Positions 8,031 through 16,122 of a DNA stretch of 34,199 nucleotides are shown here, piece by piece. The notes beneath the pieces were generated by a model. The model saw nothing but the letters and a program-made list of their open reading frames with translations. It made no database searches and had not been told where the DNA came from. The stretch lies in NCBI GenBank assembly GCA_009885085.1, contig VFLK01000042.1:1-34199 (forward strand). The letters are read 5' to 3'. The number at the start of each line of letters is the position of its first letter. Positions within the stretch are counted from its first letter, which is position 1. The translations under genes were made by a program, and so were the position numbers. The DNA comes from Minisyncoccota bacterium (GTDB lineage Bacteria; Patescibacteriota; Microgenomatia; UBA1400; PJMF01).

Positions 8031-9137
8031 TTATTCAAGAATTGCTAAAATCTTATCTACTTTATTTTTCCAATTATTATCAATTGCCTGTTTACGTTGT
8101 TTTGTTTGCAGTTTTTTTGTCCATGGAGAGTTAATTAAGGTTTTTATCTCCTTTTCCCAGCCCAAGTAAGTGTTGCTGATTTTGATTAAATCTTTAAACT
8201 TACTCAAAGTAAGTTCCAAAATTGGCGTAGAGATAACAGGTTTGCCCAAATAGAAGTATTCAAAAACCTTCATGGGATAACAATTGACATTAAATTCTTG
8301 TTTTATGTCGTATGGGATCATACATATATCAAAATTATTTATTGCGTTCATTAATTTTAGTTTATTATTTGTGGTATTAAATGAAACATTTGAAAATTTT
8401 TGAATGTATTTTACTTTCTTAAGGATCTTTTTTAAATTTTCTCCAGGATAATTCTGTATTGGACCCCAAAAAGAGAAATTCCATTGAGGGTTGTTGGAAA
8501 TTAATTTTATCAATAATTCGTAGTCAATTCTATAGTTTATGCCTCCAACATATCCTATCACTGGCTTTTTATGGAACTTATCTTTTTTAACTAACTTAAT
8601 ATTTTTTTCAAATTCAGATAAATTAAATCCTTGAGGTACTAAAACTATGTTATTTTTTTTATTTTGATGGGTTGACATTAATGAATGCGAATTAACAAAA
8701 AGTCTGTCCGTATTATTTATTAGTTTATTTTCATCATTTTTATATTCAGTTCCAAAAAAATCTACACAATCATATATAGATGACTTATTAGTAAAAAATT
8801 TTGGAAAATAGTGAAATTGAGGATCAAAGATCCAAATTAGTTTTTTATGATTAAATATTTTTAGATTGAAAATCAAAAGGCTGATGTATTTATTAATTGT
8901 TTCAATAACTTTGAGTCTTCTCAATGGAAGATAATATTTTGGAACGTAAAACGTAATGTTTTTTATGCTGGGATATTGTTTCTTTTTATTTTTAGTAAAA
9001 AAATATGCATCATCACTCATGTATGCGAACACTTGGATATTTCTTCTTGCAAGTTCAAGACATGTTTGTCTTTGGAAATCGGCGCTCCAATCCCAAGGGA
9101 GCGTAAATGGAATAATAACAACTTTATTATTTTTCAT
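8031..9137 (-). CDS. Glycosyltransferase family 4-like
   Basis: A 368-residue GT-B protein from ATG 9137. An in-frame ATG ten codons upstream (9167) lacks a ribosome binding site, whereas 9137 has AAAAGGA five bases before it. The N-terminal half begins VVIIPFTLPWDWSADFQRQ, and YDCVDFFGTEYK is typical of a GT4 subgroup. The C-terminal domain has GYVGGINYRIDY and MKVFEYFYLGKPVIST, which carries the Glu of the nucleotide-sugar-binding EX7E region. It is cytoplasmic and uses an activated sugar. It overlaps the end of the upstream polymerase gene by 11 bases, indicating translational coupling. Confidence 0.88.
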   Translation of the reverse strand: MKNNKVVIIPFTLPWDWSADFQRQTCLELARRNIQVFAYMSDDAYFFTKNKKKQYPSIKNITFYVPKYYLPLRRLKVIETINKYISLLIFNLKIFNHKKLIWIFDPQFHYFPKFFTNKSSIYDCVDFFGTEYKNDENKLINNTDRLFVNSHSLMSTHQNKKNNIVLVPQGFNLSEFEKNIKLVKKDKFHKKPVIGYVGGINYRIDYELLIKLISNNPQWNFSFWGPIQNYPGENLKKILKKVKYIQKFSNVSFNTTNNKLKLMNAINNFDICMIPYDIKQEFNVNCYPMKVFEYFYLGKPVISTPILELTLSKFKDLIKISNTYLGWEKEIKTLINSPWTKKLQTKQRKQAIDNNWKNKVDKILAILE

Positions 9138-10620
9138 ATTTATCCTTTTGATTATAAAACGTTGCAAAACCTAAATAAAGAAATAGATATGAAATAATTT
9201 CCATATGATTTATAAAAATTGGATAGAATTGTGAGCACATTAAAAAAGCAAGTGCTCCTAAATGGAATGGACTAATTTTACTATTTTTATTTAAAAGGAG
9301 TGGCCTGAAAATTAAGTAAATAAAAATAACAAATAATGAGGCACCTATGATTCCAGTTTCAGCTAGCAATTGAATTATTATATTGTGAGGATATGCTGCG
9401 TCAAAAATGATACTTTCTCGAGGAAATGAGGTAGCTAAATAATATTGAGACAAATTTAGACCGACGCCAAACCATGTTTTTCTTTCAGTTAGTCTGAGAG
9501 CATATTTTGATAATTGAACTCTGTATGAACCACTTCCTTCCTTGGAAAAAACCTGATTACTGCTTGAGATTCTACTGATAAAGAAAGGACCAACGAAGAT
9601 TGATATTGCAATAATAATTGGAATTATTATTTTATTTCTTTTAAATAATAAAATAACCTTTTTCATCTTTTCAATAGATAGATATCTTTTTACTTTTGCG
9701 ATGATTAATAAAATAACAAATAATATTAGATAAATAGCCCTACTTCCAGTCAGGATTATAGCAACAATTCCAGCAATTATTGTTGCAAGCAATACTAACT
9801 TTTTATTTTTTTCAATTTTATGATTATTAATCAGGTATAAAATCAATATTGATATATTTGTAATTATAAATGTGCCCAAGATACTACTTTCAAAAAAAGT
9901 TCCAGGCAATCTTAATAAATTGCTATTTTCTGATGATTGAATACTTACTTTTGAACTAAATAAAAATACTTCTATGTCTTTGTTCAGATGACCTTTATTT
10001 AGTGTTTGAAGCATTAACCAGACAGATTGAAATAGGGTAGAGCTTGCTATGACCATATAAAAATCATTCAACTTCTTATAAAAAGTATGAAGTATGAAGG
10101 GTATAAAAAAAATAAATAACAGTTCTATCAGCTGAATGGAAGATAAAAAGACAGGAATTTCAAAGATGCTATAAATTGAATTGAAGCAGGCAATAAGTAT
10201 GAAAATCATAAATATTGATATTACAATTTTATTTTGCTTGCTAACTTTGACCTCTCTCATTCGGAAAAATAATTTTTTTCTGATAGTATAAATATAAAAT
10301 AATCCTAAATAGAACAACGAAAAATACAATGGAAAAAAATAACTAAGGTCAAAAAATGCGACGTTCGTCACATATCTTTTATCTAGTAATAAAATATCAA
10401 TCCCTTTGCCTTTTGCAAATGGAAGCATTGTTAGAAAGACGTAAAACAGTGTTAGTGGTAATTTTTTAAGATGCTGATATAGTGCTAATAATAAAATAAA
10501 TGAGAAGAGAAAAGTTACTTTATTACTAGTACTAAAATAAAGTGAAATGTGAAATAAAGACAGAATAGAGAATGTTCTCAGCTCTGCAGAATAAAAAAAT
10601 TTAAATAACTTATCGACCAT
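9127..10620 (-). CDS. Wzy-type O-antigen polymerase/ligase (Wzy_C family)
   Basis: A polytopic membrane protein of 497 residues from ATG 10620, rich in long hydrophobic segments. The late periplasmic-type loop has GVGLNLSQYYLATSFPRES followed by YPHNIIIQLLAETGIIG. The HN....L.E.GI.G motif is diagnostic of the O-antigen ligase/polymerase superfamily. It would polymerise lipid-linked repeat units or transfer glycan to an acceptor on the outer face. An upstream ATG at 10659 exists, but a TATAAT box lies seven bases before 10620. The start codon overlaps that of the divergent gene (CATG at 10618-10621). First gene of the five-gene operon. Confidence 0.88.
   Translation of the reverse strand: MVDKLFKFFYSAELRTFSILSLFHISLYFSTSNKVTFLFSFILLLALYQHLKKLPLTLFYVFLTMLPFAKGKGIDILLLDKRYVTNVAFFDLSYFFPLYFSLFYLGLFYIYTIRKKLFFRMREVKVSKQNKIVISIFMIFILIACFNSIYSIFEIPVFLSSIQLIELLFIFFIPFILHTFYKKLNDFYMVIASSTLFQSVWLMLQTLNKGHLNKDIEVFLFSSKVSIQSSENSNLLRLPGTFFESSILGTFIITNISILILYLINNHKIEKNKKLVLLATIIAGIVAIILTGSRAIYLILFVILLIIAKVKRYLSIEKMKKVILLFKRNKIIIPIIIAISIFVGPFFISRISSSNQVFSKEGSGSYRVQLSKYALRLTERKTWFGVGLNLSQYYLATSFPRESIIFDAAYPHNIIIQLLAETGIIGASLFVIFIYLIFRPLLLNKNSKISPFHLGALAFLMCSQFYPIFINHMEIISYLFLYLGFATFYNQKDKYEK
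9143..9149 (-). promoter_or_regulatory. Ribosome binding site deciding the start at 9137
   Basis: AAAAGGA on the minus strand, five bases before ATG 9137 and inside the end of the upstream gene. It is one of the few clear Shine-Dalgarno sites in the window, and it precedes an operon-internal gene. Confidence 0.6.
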
Positions 10621-11440
10621 GAAAAGTATTATACACAAAATAAAAAAATTTAAGCTCAAAAAAGTGCATTATTTTGATCTAGCAGTTATTTTAGCAATTT
10701 TCATTGTTTTATCGATATTTGTATATAATAGGATTTCAAAAAAAAGCATTTGGATAAACGCTAGAATAACTATCTCTGATAGTGATTTATGGAGAAATGC
10801 AACGTCAGCCCCTTATTGGTTTGTAAATGATCTTAGTGAGGGCTCTATATCTTATAATTCTTTTGGAGAAGAAGTTGCAAAAATTACAGATTTGGAAATT
10901 TATTCTTTGGGTGGCCCAAATAAGCGTGCATATATAGATTTAAGTTTGAAGGTTTCTTATAACAAAAACACCAAAAGTTATTTATACAACTTTCAGCCAA
11001 TAGAAAAAGGTAAACCAATTGATCTTGTATTTGGATCGAATAATGTGAGTGGACTAATTATTTCATTAAATTCTGAGCCTGAAGAAAGGTATCAGAAAAA
11101 AATAAGGGTTAAAATGGAATCTTTAGAGGACTGGTTGGCATACTCATATAAAGTGGGAATGGAGATGAAAGATTCTAAAGGTAGAGTATTGGCTAGAATT
11201 GATAATATTAGTGTAGAAAATACAAAGCTATCAAGTTTAAAAATTGAAGATAATAAAATTTATTTGAATAGTGATAAAAATAAGGATGTTTATCTTGATA
11301 TTTCATTCGTGACTTTAAAAGATACTGAAGGATATTTTATGTCTCTTGATGGCGCATCAATCAAGATTGGTGAAGAAATTTGGTTTCATTTCACTGATAT
11401 AGTTGCAAAAAAGGCCAAAATTACTGAGATTATTGAGTAA
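10619..11440 (+). CDS. Single-pass membrane protein of unknown function (possibly DUF4330-like)
   Basis: A 273-residue protein with a basic N-terminus, one transmembrane helix at about residues 19-36 (FDLAVILAIFIVLSIFVY), and an extracytoplasmic beta-rich region. The order 'helix, R+TISD.W, PYW....L..G...YNSFG.....I' recalls DUF4330-type proteins, but I am not certain of this. The pattern NFQPIEKGKPIDLVFG followed by a second half with similar strand spacing suggests two related beta modules. It is alone between two minus-strand genes and starts with an ATG overlapping the divergent start. A weak TAACTT box lies seven bases before the ATG. An envelope scaffold or export accessory role is possible but unproven. 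Confidence 0.7.
   Translation: MKSIIHKIKKFKLKKVHYFDLAVILAIFIVLSIFVYNRISKKSIWINARITISDSDLWRNATSAPYWFVNDLSEGSISYNSFGEEVAKITDLEIYSLGGPNKRAYIDLSLKVSYNKNTKSYLYNFQPIEKGKPIDLVFGSNNVSGLIISLNSEPEERYQKKIRVKMESLEDWLAYSYKVGMEMKDSKGRVLARIDNISVENTKLSSLKIEDNKIYLNSDKNKDVYLDISFVTLKDTEGYFMSLDGASIKIGEEIWFHFTDIVAKKAKITEIIE
10628..10633 (-). promoter_or_regulatory. -10 box of the 10620-3064 operon
   Basis: A perfect TATAAT on the minus strand ends seven bases before ATG 10620. It sits within codons 4-5 of the divergent gene. The spacing places the transcript start at or next to the ATG. Confidence 0.6.
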
Positions 11441-12644
11441 TTTTAATATATTCTTTTAGAAATTCAGAGTTATTTAAAGTAGAGTGATTTCTTAGCAGGT
11501 ATTTTTCTCCATTTTTCCCGATAGTGATTCTTATTTTCCTATTTTTAATTAATAATAAACAAGCCGTAGCGAATTCTTTTGCTTCATTTGCAATTAAATA
11601 ATCTCTATAATTTTCCCCATCTATTCCTTGAATTCCAATGTTGGTGGTTACTATTGGTACGGAGTGAGCGAACGCTGTAAGTGATTTGACTCTGATTCCA
11701 CCTCCAACTTTAAAAGGTAAAATGAAAAGAACAGCTCTATTCATATATTTCTTAATATCTTTTTGAAAGCCAAAAAAATTGACATTTTTGTGTATTTTAT
11801 ATAAATCTACGAAGTCATTCTCAATTTTGCCAACTATGTTTAAAATAGTTGTTGGCTTAGATTTCAAAATAATTGGTAAAATTTTTTCAATGAACCATGA
11901 AACTGCGACCTTATTGGGTGTCCAGGTGATATCGCCAATAAATAAAATTTCATTAATATTTTTGTTTTGTAATTTATTTCGAGTTTTTGTATTTGAATAA
12001 ACCAGCTGTTGTGTAGAAACTTTAGAAATTTTGAATTTGTCTTCAATCATCTGTTTATCATAATTTGAAATTGAAAATATATGATCAAATTTTTTTAAGA
12101 ATCTACGCTCAAATAAATATGTAAGAATAAACTCAACAAATAAATATATTTTTGTTTTCTTTATCTCAGAAAAATTAATAAATTTATCCCACGATAATTT
12201 GTACTCCATATTATGCTCTTCAAGAATCCATTTTTGTTTTTTAACATCTGGTAAATATTGAGCCATGTTAACGTGATCAATATGAATTATTTCAGGATTC
12301 TTTGAATCAATTGTCTTTTTTATGTATTTTTCAGCTTTTATTGAGTAAAATTGGCAAGCATAATAAGGTTGAAGTTTTAAATAACTTTTGAGAAGTTTTC
12401 TTATATTTTTCTTAGGCTCTTGATCAATCTCAGGAAGTTCAAATACTTTAATTTGTTTTGTATACTTTTTTAGTTTTTGTAAACTTTGTTTTGGTGGTTT
12501 ATTTTTTTCAAAGCATATTAAAATGATATTGAATTTCTTTGATAATGTTTGTATGGTATTGAGAGATTTAATTCTTCCTCCAGAATCTGGTGGAAATGGA
12601 AAAAGTTGGGTAATATAAAGAATTGTTTTTTTAGAAATTGGCAT
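11430..12644 (-). CDS. Glycosyltransferase family 4-like
   Basis: A 404-residue GT-B protein. ITQLFPFPPDSGGRIKS at 11-27 is the N-terminal loop common in GT4 enzymes of exopolysaccharide loci, and LEEHNMEY and IDHVNMAQY are conserved middle motifs. The C-terminal domain has FIGDITWTPN, NVNFFGFQKDI and PFKVGGGIRVKSLTAFAHSVPIVTT. At the usual second Glu of the EX7E motif this protein has Thr (SLTAFA), as does the gene at 18216. It is transcribed alone, ends 11 bases inside the 3' end of the convergent gene, and begins three bases from the divergent ATG at 12648. Confidence 0.88.
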   Translation of the reverse strand: MPISKKTILYITQLFPFPPDSGGRIKSLNTIQTLSKKFNIILICFEKNKPPKQSLQKLKKYTKQIKVFELPEIDQEPKKNIRKLLKSYLKLQPYYACQFYSIKAEKYIKKTIDSKNPEIIHIDHVNMAQYLPDVKKQKWILEEHNMEYKLSWDKFINFSEIKKTKIYLFVEFILTYLFERRFLKKFDHIFSISNYDKQMIEDKFKISKVSTQQLVYSNTKTRNKLQNKNINEILFIGDITWTPNKVAVSWFIEKILPIILKSKPTTILNIVGKIENDFVDLYKIHKNVNFFGFQKDIKKYMNRAVLFILPFKVGGGIRVKSLTAFAHSVPIVTTNIGIQGIDGENYRDYLIANEAKEFATACLLLIKNRKIRITIGKNGEKYLLRNHSTLNNSEFLKEYIKITQ

Positions 12645-12647
12645 AAT

Positions 12648-13556
12648 ATGTCTGGTTTATCGGTAGTCATCGTTACAAAAAATAGATCTTTTGATTTATC
12701 TCAGTGTATTGGATCATTGATTTCTAATAGTGATTTACCTAAAGAGATCATTGTGGTTGATAATAACTCAAATGATGACACAAAACAACTTGCTATGGGG
12801 TTAGGTCCCAAGGTTAAAACCAAAGTAAAGTATATCAGTTCAAAGTTAGTCGGTTTCCCAAAAATTTACAATCGAGGCTTGAAAGAAGCGAGTGGTGATT
12901 GGGTAGCTTTTATTGATGACGATTGTGTTGCGGATATAAACTGGGTTGATGAAATCTTAAAATCTATAAAAAAATATCCAAAACATGCAGCAATTATTGG
13001 ATGGTGTGAAACTTATTATTCAAAGAATGTTTTTTCACAGGCAACAGTAATGTTTGATAATGACTGGAAGCAAAGATCACTTGATGGAAAAAAGGTGGTT
13101 GATTTGGAAGTTTTAGACACCAAAAATATAGTATTTAACAACAATTTTATTAGGAAAAATAAGTTAGAGTTTGATGAAAATAGGTCTGGATATCTAATGG
13201 GCGCAGCGCAAGATTGTGATTTTGGAATTCAAATTCAAGAAGTCATAGGGCTCGCAATTTGTAACAAAAAAATTAAAGTTAAGCACAAGGATCCTCAAGA
13301 TTGGAGTAGTTTTGTAAAAAAAAGCTATCTGTCTTGGAAATCATACGATAGCCTAAATTTGAAGTGGGACATGGTTGGAAGAAGAAAATTAAAGTCCAAA
13401 CATATTTCTTTAAAAGAATTGGTTAATGATTTTGGAGAAGAGTTTGCTCTTAATTGGTTTCAAAAATTGAAACTGTTTATTGTAGCAAAGCAAGTTTTAC
13501 TTATTAATAAATTTTTGTTTGTTTATTTTTCTTTTAAAAAGGTTGTTAATGAATAA
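12648..13556 (+). CDS. Glycosyltransferase family 2, tandem paralogue 1 of 3
   Basis: A 302-residue GT2 enzyme from ATG 12648. The frame is open 33 codons further upstream, but that part runs inside the divergent gene and looks non-coding. LSVVIVTKNRS starts the GT-A fold, IIVVDNNSNDD is the second strand, and FIDDDC gives Asp90-92. GAAQDCDFGIQIQ is the catalytic-base region. The C-terminus (KLKLFIVAKQVLLINKFLFVYF) is amphipathic. It shares tracts of near-identity with the next two genes, especially at YNRGLKEAS.DW.AFIDDDC. It heads a four-gene plus-strand run to 16122 with overlapping junctions. Confidence 0.88.
   Translation: MSGLSVVIVTKNRSFDLSQCIGSLISNSDLPKEIIVVDNNSNDDTKQLAMGLGPKVKTKVKYISSKLVGFPKIYNRGLKEASGDWVAFIDDDCVADINWVDEILKSIKKYPKHAAIIGWCETYYSKNVFSQATVMFDNDWKQRSLDGKKVVDLEVLDTKNIVFNNNFIRKNKLEFDENRSGYLMGAAQDCDFGIQIQEVIGLAICNKKIKVKHKDPQDWSSFVKKSYLSWKSYDSLNLKWDMVGRRKLKSKHISLKELVNDFGEEFALNWFQKLKLFIVAKQVLLINKFLFVYFSFKKVVNE
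12852..12937 (+). repeat. Conserved tract shared by the three tandem GT2 genes (copy 1)
   Basis: This ~86-base tract encodes GFPKIYNRGLKEASGDWVAF..DDDC. It recurs at 13756-13841 (copy 2) and 14651-14736 (copy 3). Copies 1 and 2 are identical over the first ~29 bases. Copies 1 and 3 share the segment coding GLKEASGDW. Copies 2 and 3 share the segment coding DWIAFID down to synonymous bases. The mosaic sharing suggests gene conversion. Confidence 0.6.
13536..13542 (+). promoter_or_regulatory. Ribosome binding site deciding the start at 13549
   Basis: AAAAAGG six bases before ATG 13549, inside the end of the preceding gene. It favours 13549 over an in-frame ATG at 13519. Confidence 0.5.
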
Positions 13557-14454
13557 TATTATTTCAGTTGTCATTGTTACCAAAGATAGACAAGAAGAGT
13601 TAAGGCATTGTTTGGGCACATTGACATGCCAATCTGAACTAATGGATGAACTAATTATTATTGATAACAATTCTTCTGATAATACTTTAGAAGTAGTAAA
13701 ACATTTTCAGAAAAATGTTTTATTTAAAGTTAAATATGTTAAATACAGAGGCACCGGTTTCCCAAAAATTTACAATCGAGGCTTAAAAGAAGCGAGCAGT
13801 GATTGGATAGCTTTTATCGATGACGACTGTGTTGCTGATGTAAATTGGGTTAAAGAAATTAAGAATTCAATAAAAAAGTACCCAACACATGCTGCGATCA
13901 TGGGCTGGTGCGGAACGTATTATAGTAAAAATGTGTATTCTTTGGCTACTTTAATGTTTGATAATATATGGAAACAAAGGTCAATTATCGGTAATGTAGT
14001 GGTTGATTTGGAAGTTTTAGATAATAAAAATGTAGTCTACAGGAAAAAATTTCTTCAAGAAAATTCTCTTGAATATGATGAGGGTAGAATTGAATTTCAA
14101 AATGGAGCATCAGAAGACTGTGATTTGGGCATGCAAATTCAGAATGCAAATGGAAAAGCAGTTTGTAACAAGAAAATTATGATTTGGCACTCGGATCCGC
14201 GGAACTGGAGATGGTTTATAAATAAATATATTATGTCTTGGAAATCTTATCAAAGTTTGAATTTTAAATGGAACTTAGAAGATAGAGAAAAAATGAAATC
14301 AAAACAAATTTCTTTAATAACAGCAGTAAGTGAAATGGGTGATAGCCTAAAGATTAATTTTTTATCCAAACTTAAGCTTTATATTGTTGCAAAACAAGTT
14401 ATGTTTCTGAATAGAGTTTTACCAATATTATTTAGGATAAAAAATGAAAAATAA
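13549..14454 (+). CDS. Glycosyltransferase family 2, tandem paralogue 2 of 3
   Basis: A 301-residue GT2 enzyme. The ATG at 13549 overlaps the preceding stop (ATGAATAA) and follows AAAAAGG. Motifs follow paralogue 1 in order: ISVVIVTKDRQ, LIIIDNNSSD, YNRGLKEASSDWIAFIDDDC, GWCGTYYSKNV, FDNIWKQRS, VVDLEVLDNKN, GASEDCDLGMQIQ and SWKSYQSLNFKW. Similarity to paralogue 1 runs through to the C-terminal KLKLYIVAKQVMFLN, so the whole gene was duplicated. The two copies probably add related sugars in the same glycan, or acceptor-differentiated linkages. Confidence 0.88.
   Translation: MNNIISVVIVTKDRQEELRHCLGTLTCQSELMDELIIIDNNSSDNTLEVVKHFQKNVLFKVKYVKYRGTGFPKIYNRGLKEASSDWIAFIDDDCVADVNWVKEIKNSIKKYPTHAAIMGWCGTYYSKNVYSLATLMFDNIWKQRSIIGNVVVDLEVLDNKNVVYRKKFLQENSLEYDEGRIEFQNGASEDCDLGMQIQNANGKAVCNKKIMIWHSDPRNWRWFINKYIMSWKSYQSLNFKWNLEDREKMKSKQISLITAVSEMGDSLKINFLSKLKLYIVAKQVMFLNRVLPILFRIKNEK
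14434..14437 (+). promoter_or_regulatory. Ribosome binding site for the gene at 14444
   Basis: AGGA six bases before ATG 14444, within the end of the preceding gene. Confidence 0.45.
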
Positions 14455-15370
14455 AGTTTCCGTAGTTATTGTAACAAGAAATAGGTCTAGTGATTTAATG
14501 GAATGTTTGGATTCTTTAAAAACTCAGACATTTAATATAGACGAGCTTGTCATCGTAGACAATAACTCTATAGACGGCACTAAAGTCTTAGTTAAAAAGT
14601 ATTTAAATAATGCTTCCTTCAAAGTTAAATATGTTTTAGAGAAAAAAATTGGATTTCCTTATGTTTATAATAGAGGCTTGAAAGAAGCGAGTGGTGATTG
14701 GATAGCTTTTATCGATGATGATTGTGTTGCTGATGTCCATTGGTATAAAAATATTAAGAAACTTTCAGGAAAATTTCCTCAACTAAGTGCTATCTTGGGT
14801 TATTCCAGTGAGTATTGGAGAGATAGCGTATTCGCACTGACAAAATCTTTTATTGATGAAATTGGGAAAATTGGTGCTATTAAAGATGAAGTTGTTTTGG
14901 ATCATGAAATACTTGATTCGAAAAACATCATTTATAGTAAAAAGTTTTTGATAAAAAATAACATTAAATTTGATGCAAGCTTGCTTGAATATGCCCAAGG
15001 GGCGAGCGAAGATTGCGATCTTGGAATGCAAATATACTTAGCAGGAGGAATTGCACTTTATAGCAAAAAAATTAAGGTACTCCACAAAGATCCTACTAGT
15101 TTCATCTCTTTTTATAAAAAACTTTCATTTACACTTAGAAATCATTTGGTTTATGAAAGAAAATGGGAAGAAATAAGAAAAAAAATAGAAACTAAAAGAT
15201 CAATCTTAGAGAGAATTAAAATATTTGCTGATTTTATAAAAAAGTACTCTTTAAATACATTTACAGTATTATTAGTTTTAACCAACGTTATTTTTGCTTA
15301 TATAATCACCAAAATATTAAGAATTGTAATGAAAAATGACAAATCTTTAATGGGTGTAAAACAGATATGA
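14444..15370 (+). CDS. Glycosyltransferase family 2, tandem paralogue 3 of 3
   Basis: A 308-residue GT2 enzyme with VSVVIVTRNRSSD, LVIVDNNSIDGT, YNRGLKEASGDWIAFIDDDC and GASEDCDLGMQI. It is the most diverged of the three copies: it lacks the GWC.TYYSKNV and FDN.WKQRS blocks, having GYSSEYWRDSVF and FIDEIGKIGA instead, and it has a hydrophobic tail (FTVLLVLTNVIFAYIITKIL) that could be a membrane segment. Its start overlaps the preceding gene by 11 bases, and its TGA stop overlaps the next ATG (ATGA). Confidence 0.88.
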   Translation: MKNKVSVVIVTRNRSSDLMECLDSLKTQTFNIDELVIVDNNSIDGTKVLVKKYLNNASFKVKYVLEKKIGFPYVYNRGLKEASGDWIAFIDDDCVADVHWYKNIKKLSGKFPQLSAILGYSSEYWRDSVFALTKSFIDEIGKIGAIKDEVVLDHEILDSKNIIYSKKFLIKNNIKFDASLLEYAQGASEDCDLGMQIYLAGGIALYSKKIKVLHKDPTSFISFYKKLSFTLRNHLVYERKWEEIRKKIETKRSILERIKIFADFIKKYSLNTFTVLLVLTNVIFAYIITKILRIVMKNDKSLMGVKQI

Positions 15371-16122
15371 AACAAATAAAGATGGACGGTCTGAATTACT
15401 TAGTTGGAAAAAGAAAAACCATTACTCAAACAATCTTAAAAAACATTGAAAAGATAGGGGGATTTATTTTATTACCGACTTCGCTAAATGATCTCGCGTC
15501 AATGGATGATGATAAAAAATTAAGGAAAAGCTATCAAAAAATTGATTTCTGTGTAACTGATGGAATGCCTTTAGTGTGGTATTTTAATTTAAGGAGCCTC
15601 TTTAAAAGAAAGATGCCCTTTGCAGAAAGAATTTATGGTCCAGATCTAATGAAGGATATTCTGAAATCTAGTAACAAAGACACGATTCATTTTTTTTATG
15701 GCTCATCTAAAAAAACTCTATTTGAGTTGGAAAAAAACTTAAAAAATCTTTTTCCAAATACAAAAATTGCTAAAATGATTTCACCGCCGTTTAGAAAACT
15801 TTCATTGTTGGAGGAAGCAAAATTTATAGTTAAAGTTAGAAAAAGTAGAGCAGATGTTTTGTGGATAGGACTAAGTTCGCCAAAACAGGTGGTGCTAGCA
15901 GCTCGCTGGTCAAATTTTTTGCCAAATACAAAGATCTTTTGTGTGGGCGCAGCTTTTGATTTTTTGTCTAAGAGGCAGGCAATAGCTCCAAGAACAGTTC
16001 AAAACTTAGGTTTGGAATGGCTATTTAGACTGATTGCCGATCCATTGAGACTTTGGAAAAGATACCTAGTTTTAATTCCAAAATTTATTCTTAAAAGAAT
16101 TTATTCTTTCTTTTTCAATTGA
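15367..16122 (+). CDS. WecG/TagA/CpsF-family glycosyltransferase (GT26)
   Basis: The 251-residue length is typical of GT26. The conserved core is present: FCVTDGMPLVW with Asp65 at the position of the proposed catalytic Asp of TagA, ERIYGPDLM, FFYGSSKKTLFELE, WIGLSSPKQ, and CVGAAFDFLSKRQAIAPRTVQNLGLEWLFRL. The C-terminal appendage is basic and hydrophobic, as expected for a membrane-associated enzyme using a lipid-linked acceptor. Family members add the second sugar (ManNAc or ManNAcA, or glucose in some) to an undecaprenyl-diphosphate-linked first sugar. This is the best marker here that glycan assembly is lipid-carrier based. It is joined to the preceding gene by ATGA and overlaps the convergent epimerase gene by 22 bases. 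Confidence 0.92.
   Translation: MKQIKMDGLNYLVGKRKTITQTILKNIEKIGGFILLPTSLNDLASMDDDKKLRKSYQKIDFCVTDGMPLVWYFNLRSLFKRKMPFAERIYGPDLMKDILKSSNKDTIHFFYGSSKKTLFELEKNLKNLFPNTKIAKMISPPFRKLSLLEEAKFIVKVRKSRADVLWIGLSSPKQVVLAARWSNFLPNTKIFCVGAAFDFLSKRQAIAPRTVQNLGLEWLFRLIADPLRLWKRYLVLIPKFILKRIYSFFFN

Noticed and set aside
12549-12647. N-terminal extension of the first tandem GT2 gene
   Set aside because: The extra 33 residues (Trp/Lys/Asn-rich) lie inside the divergent gene; GT2 enzymes begin close to the SVVIVTKNR strand, so ATG 12648 is the sensible start.
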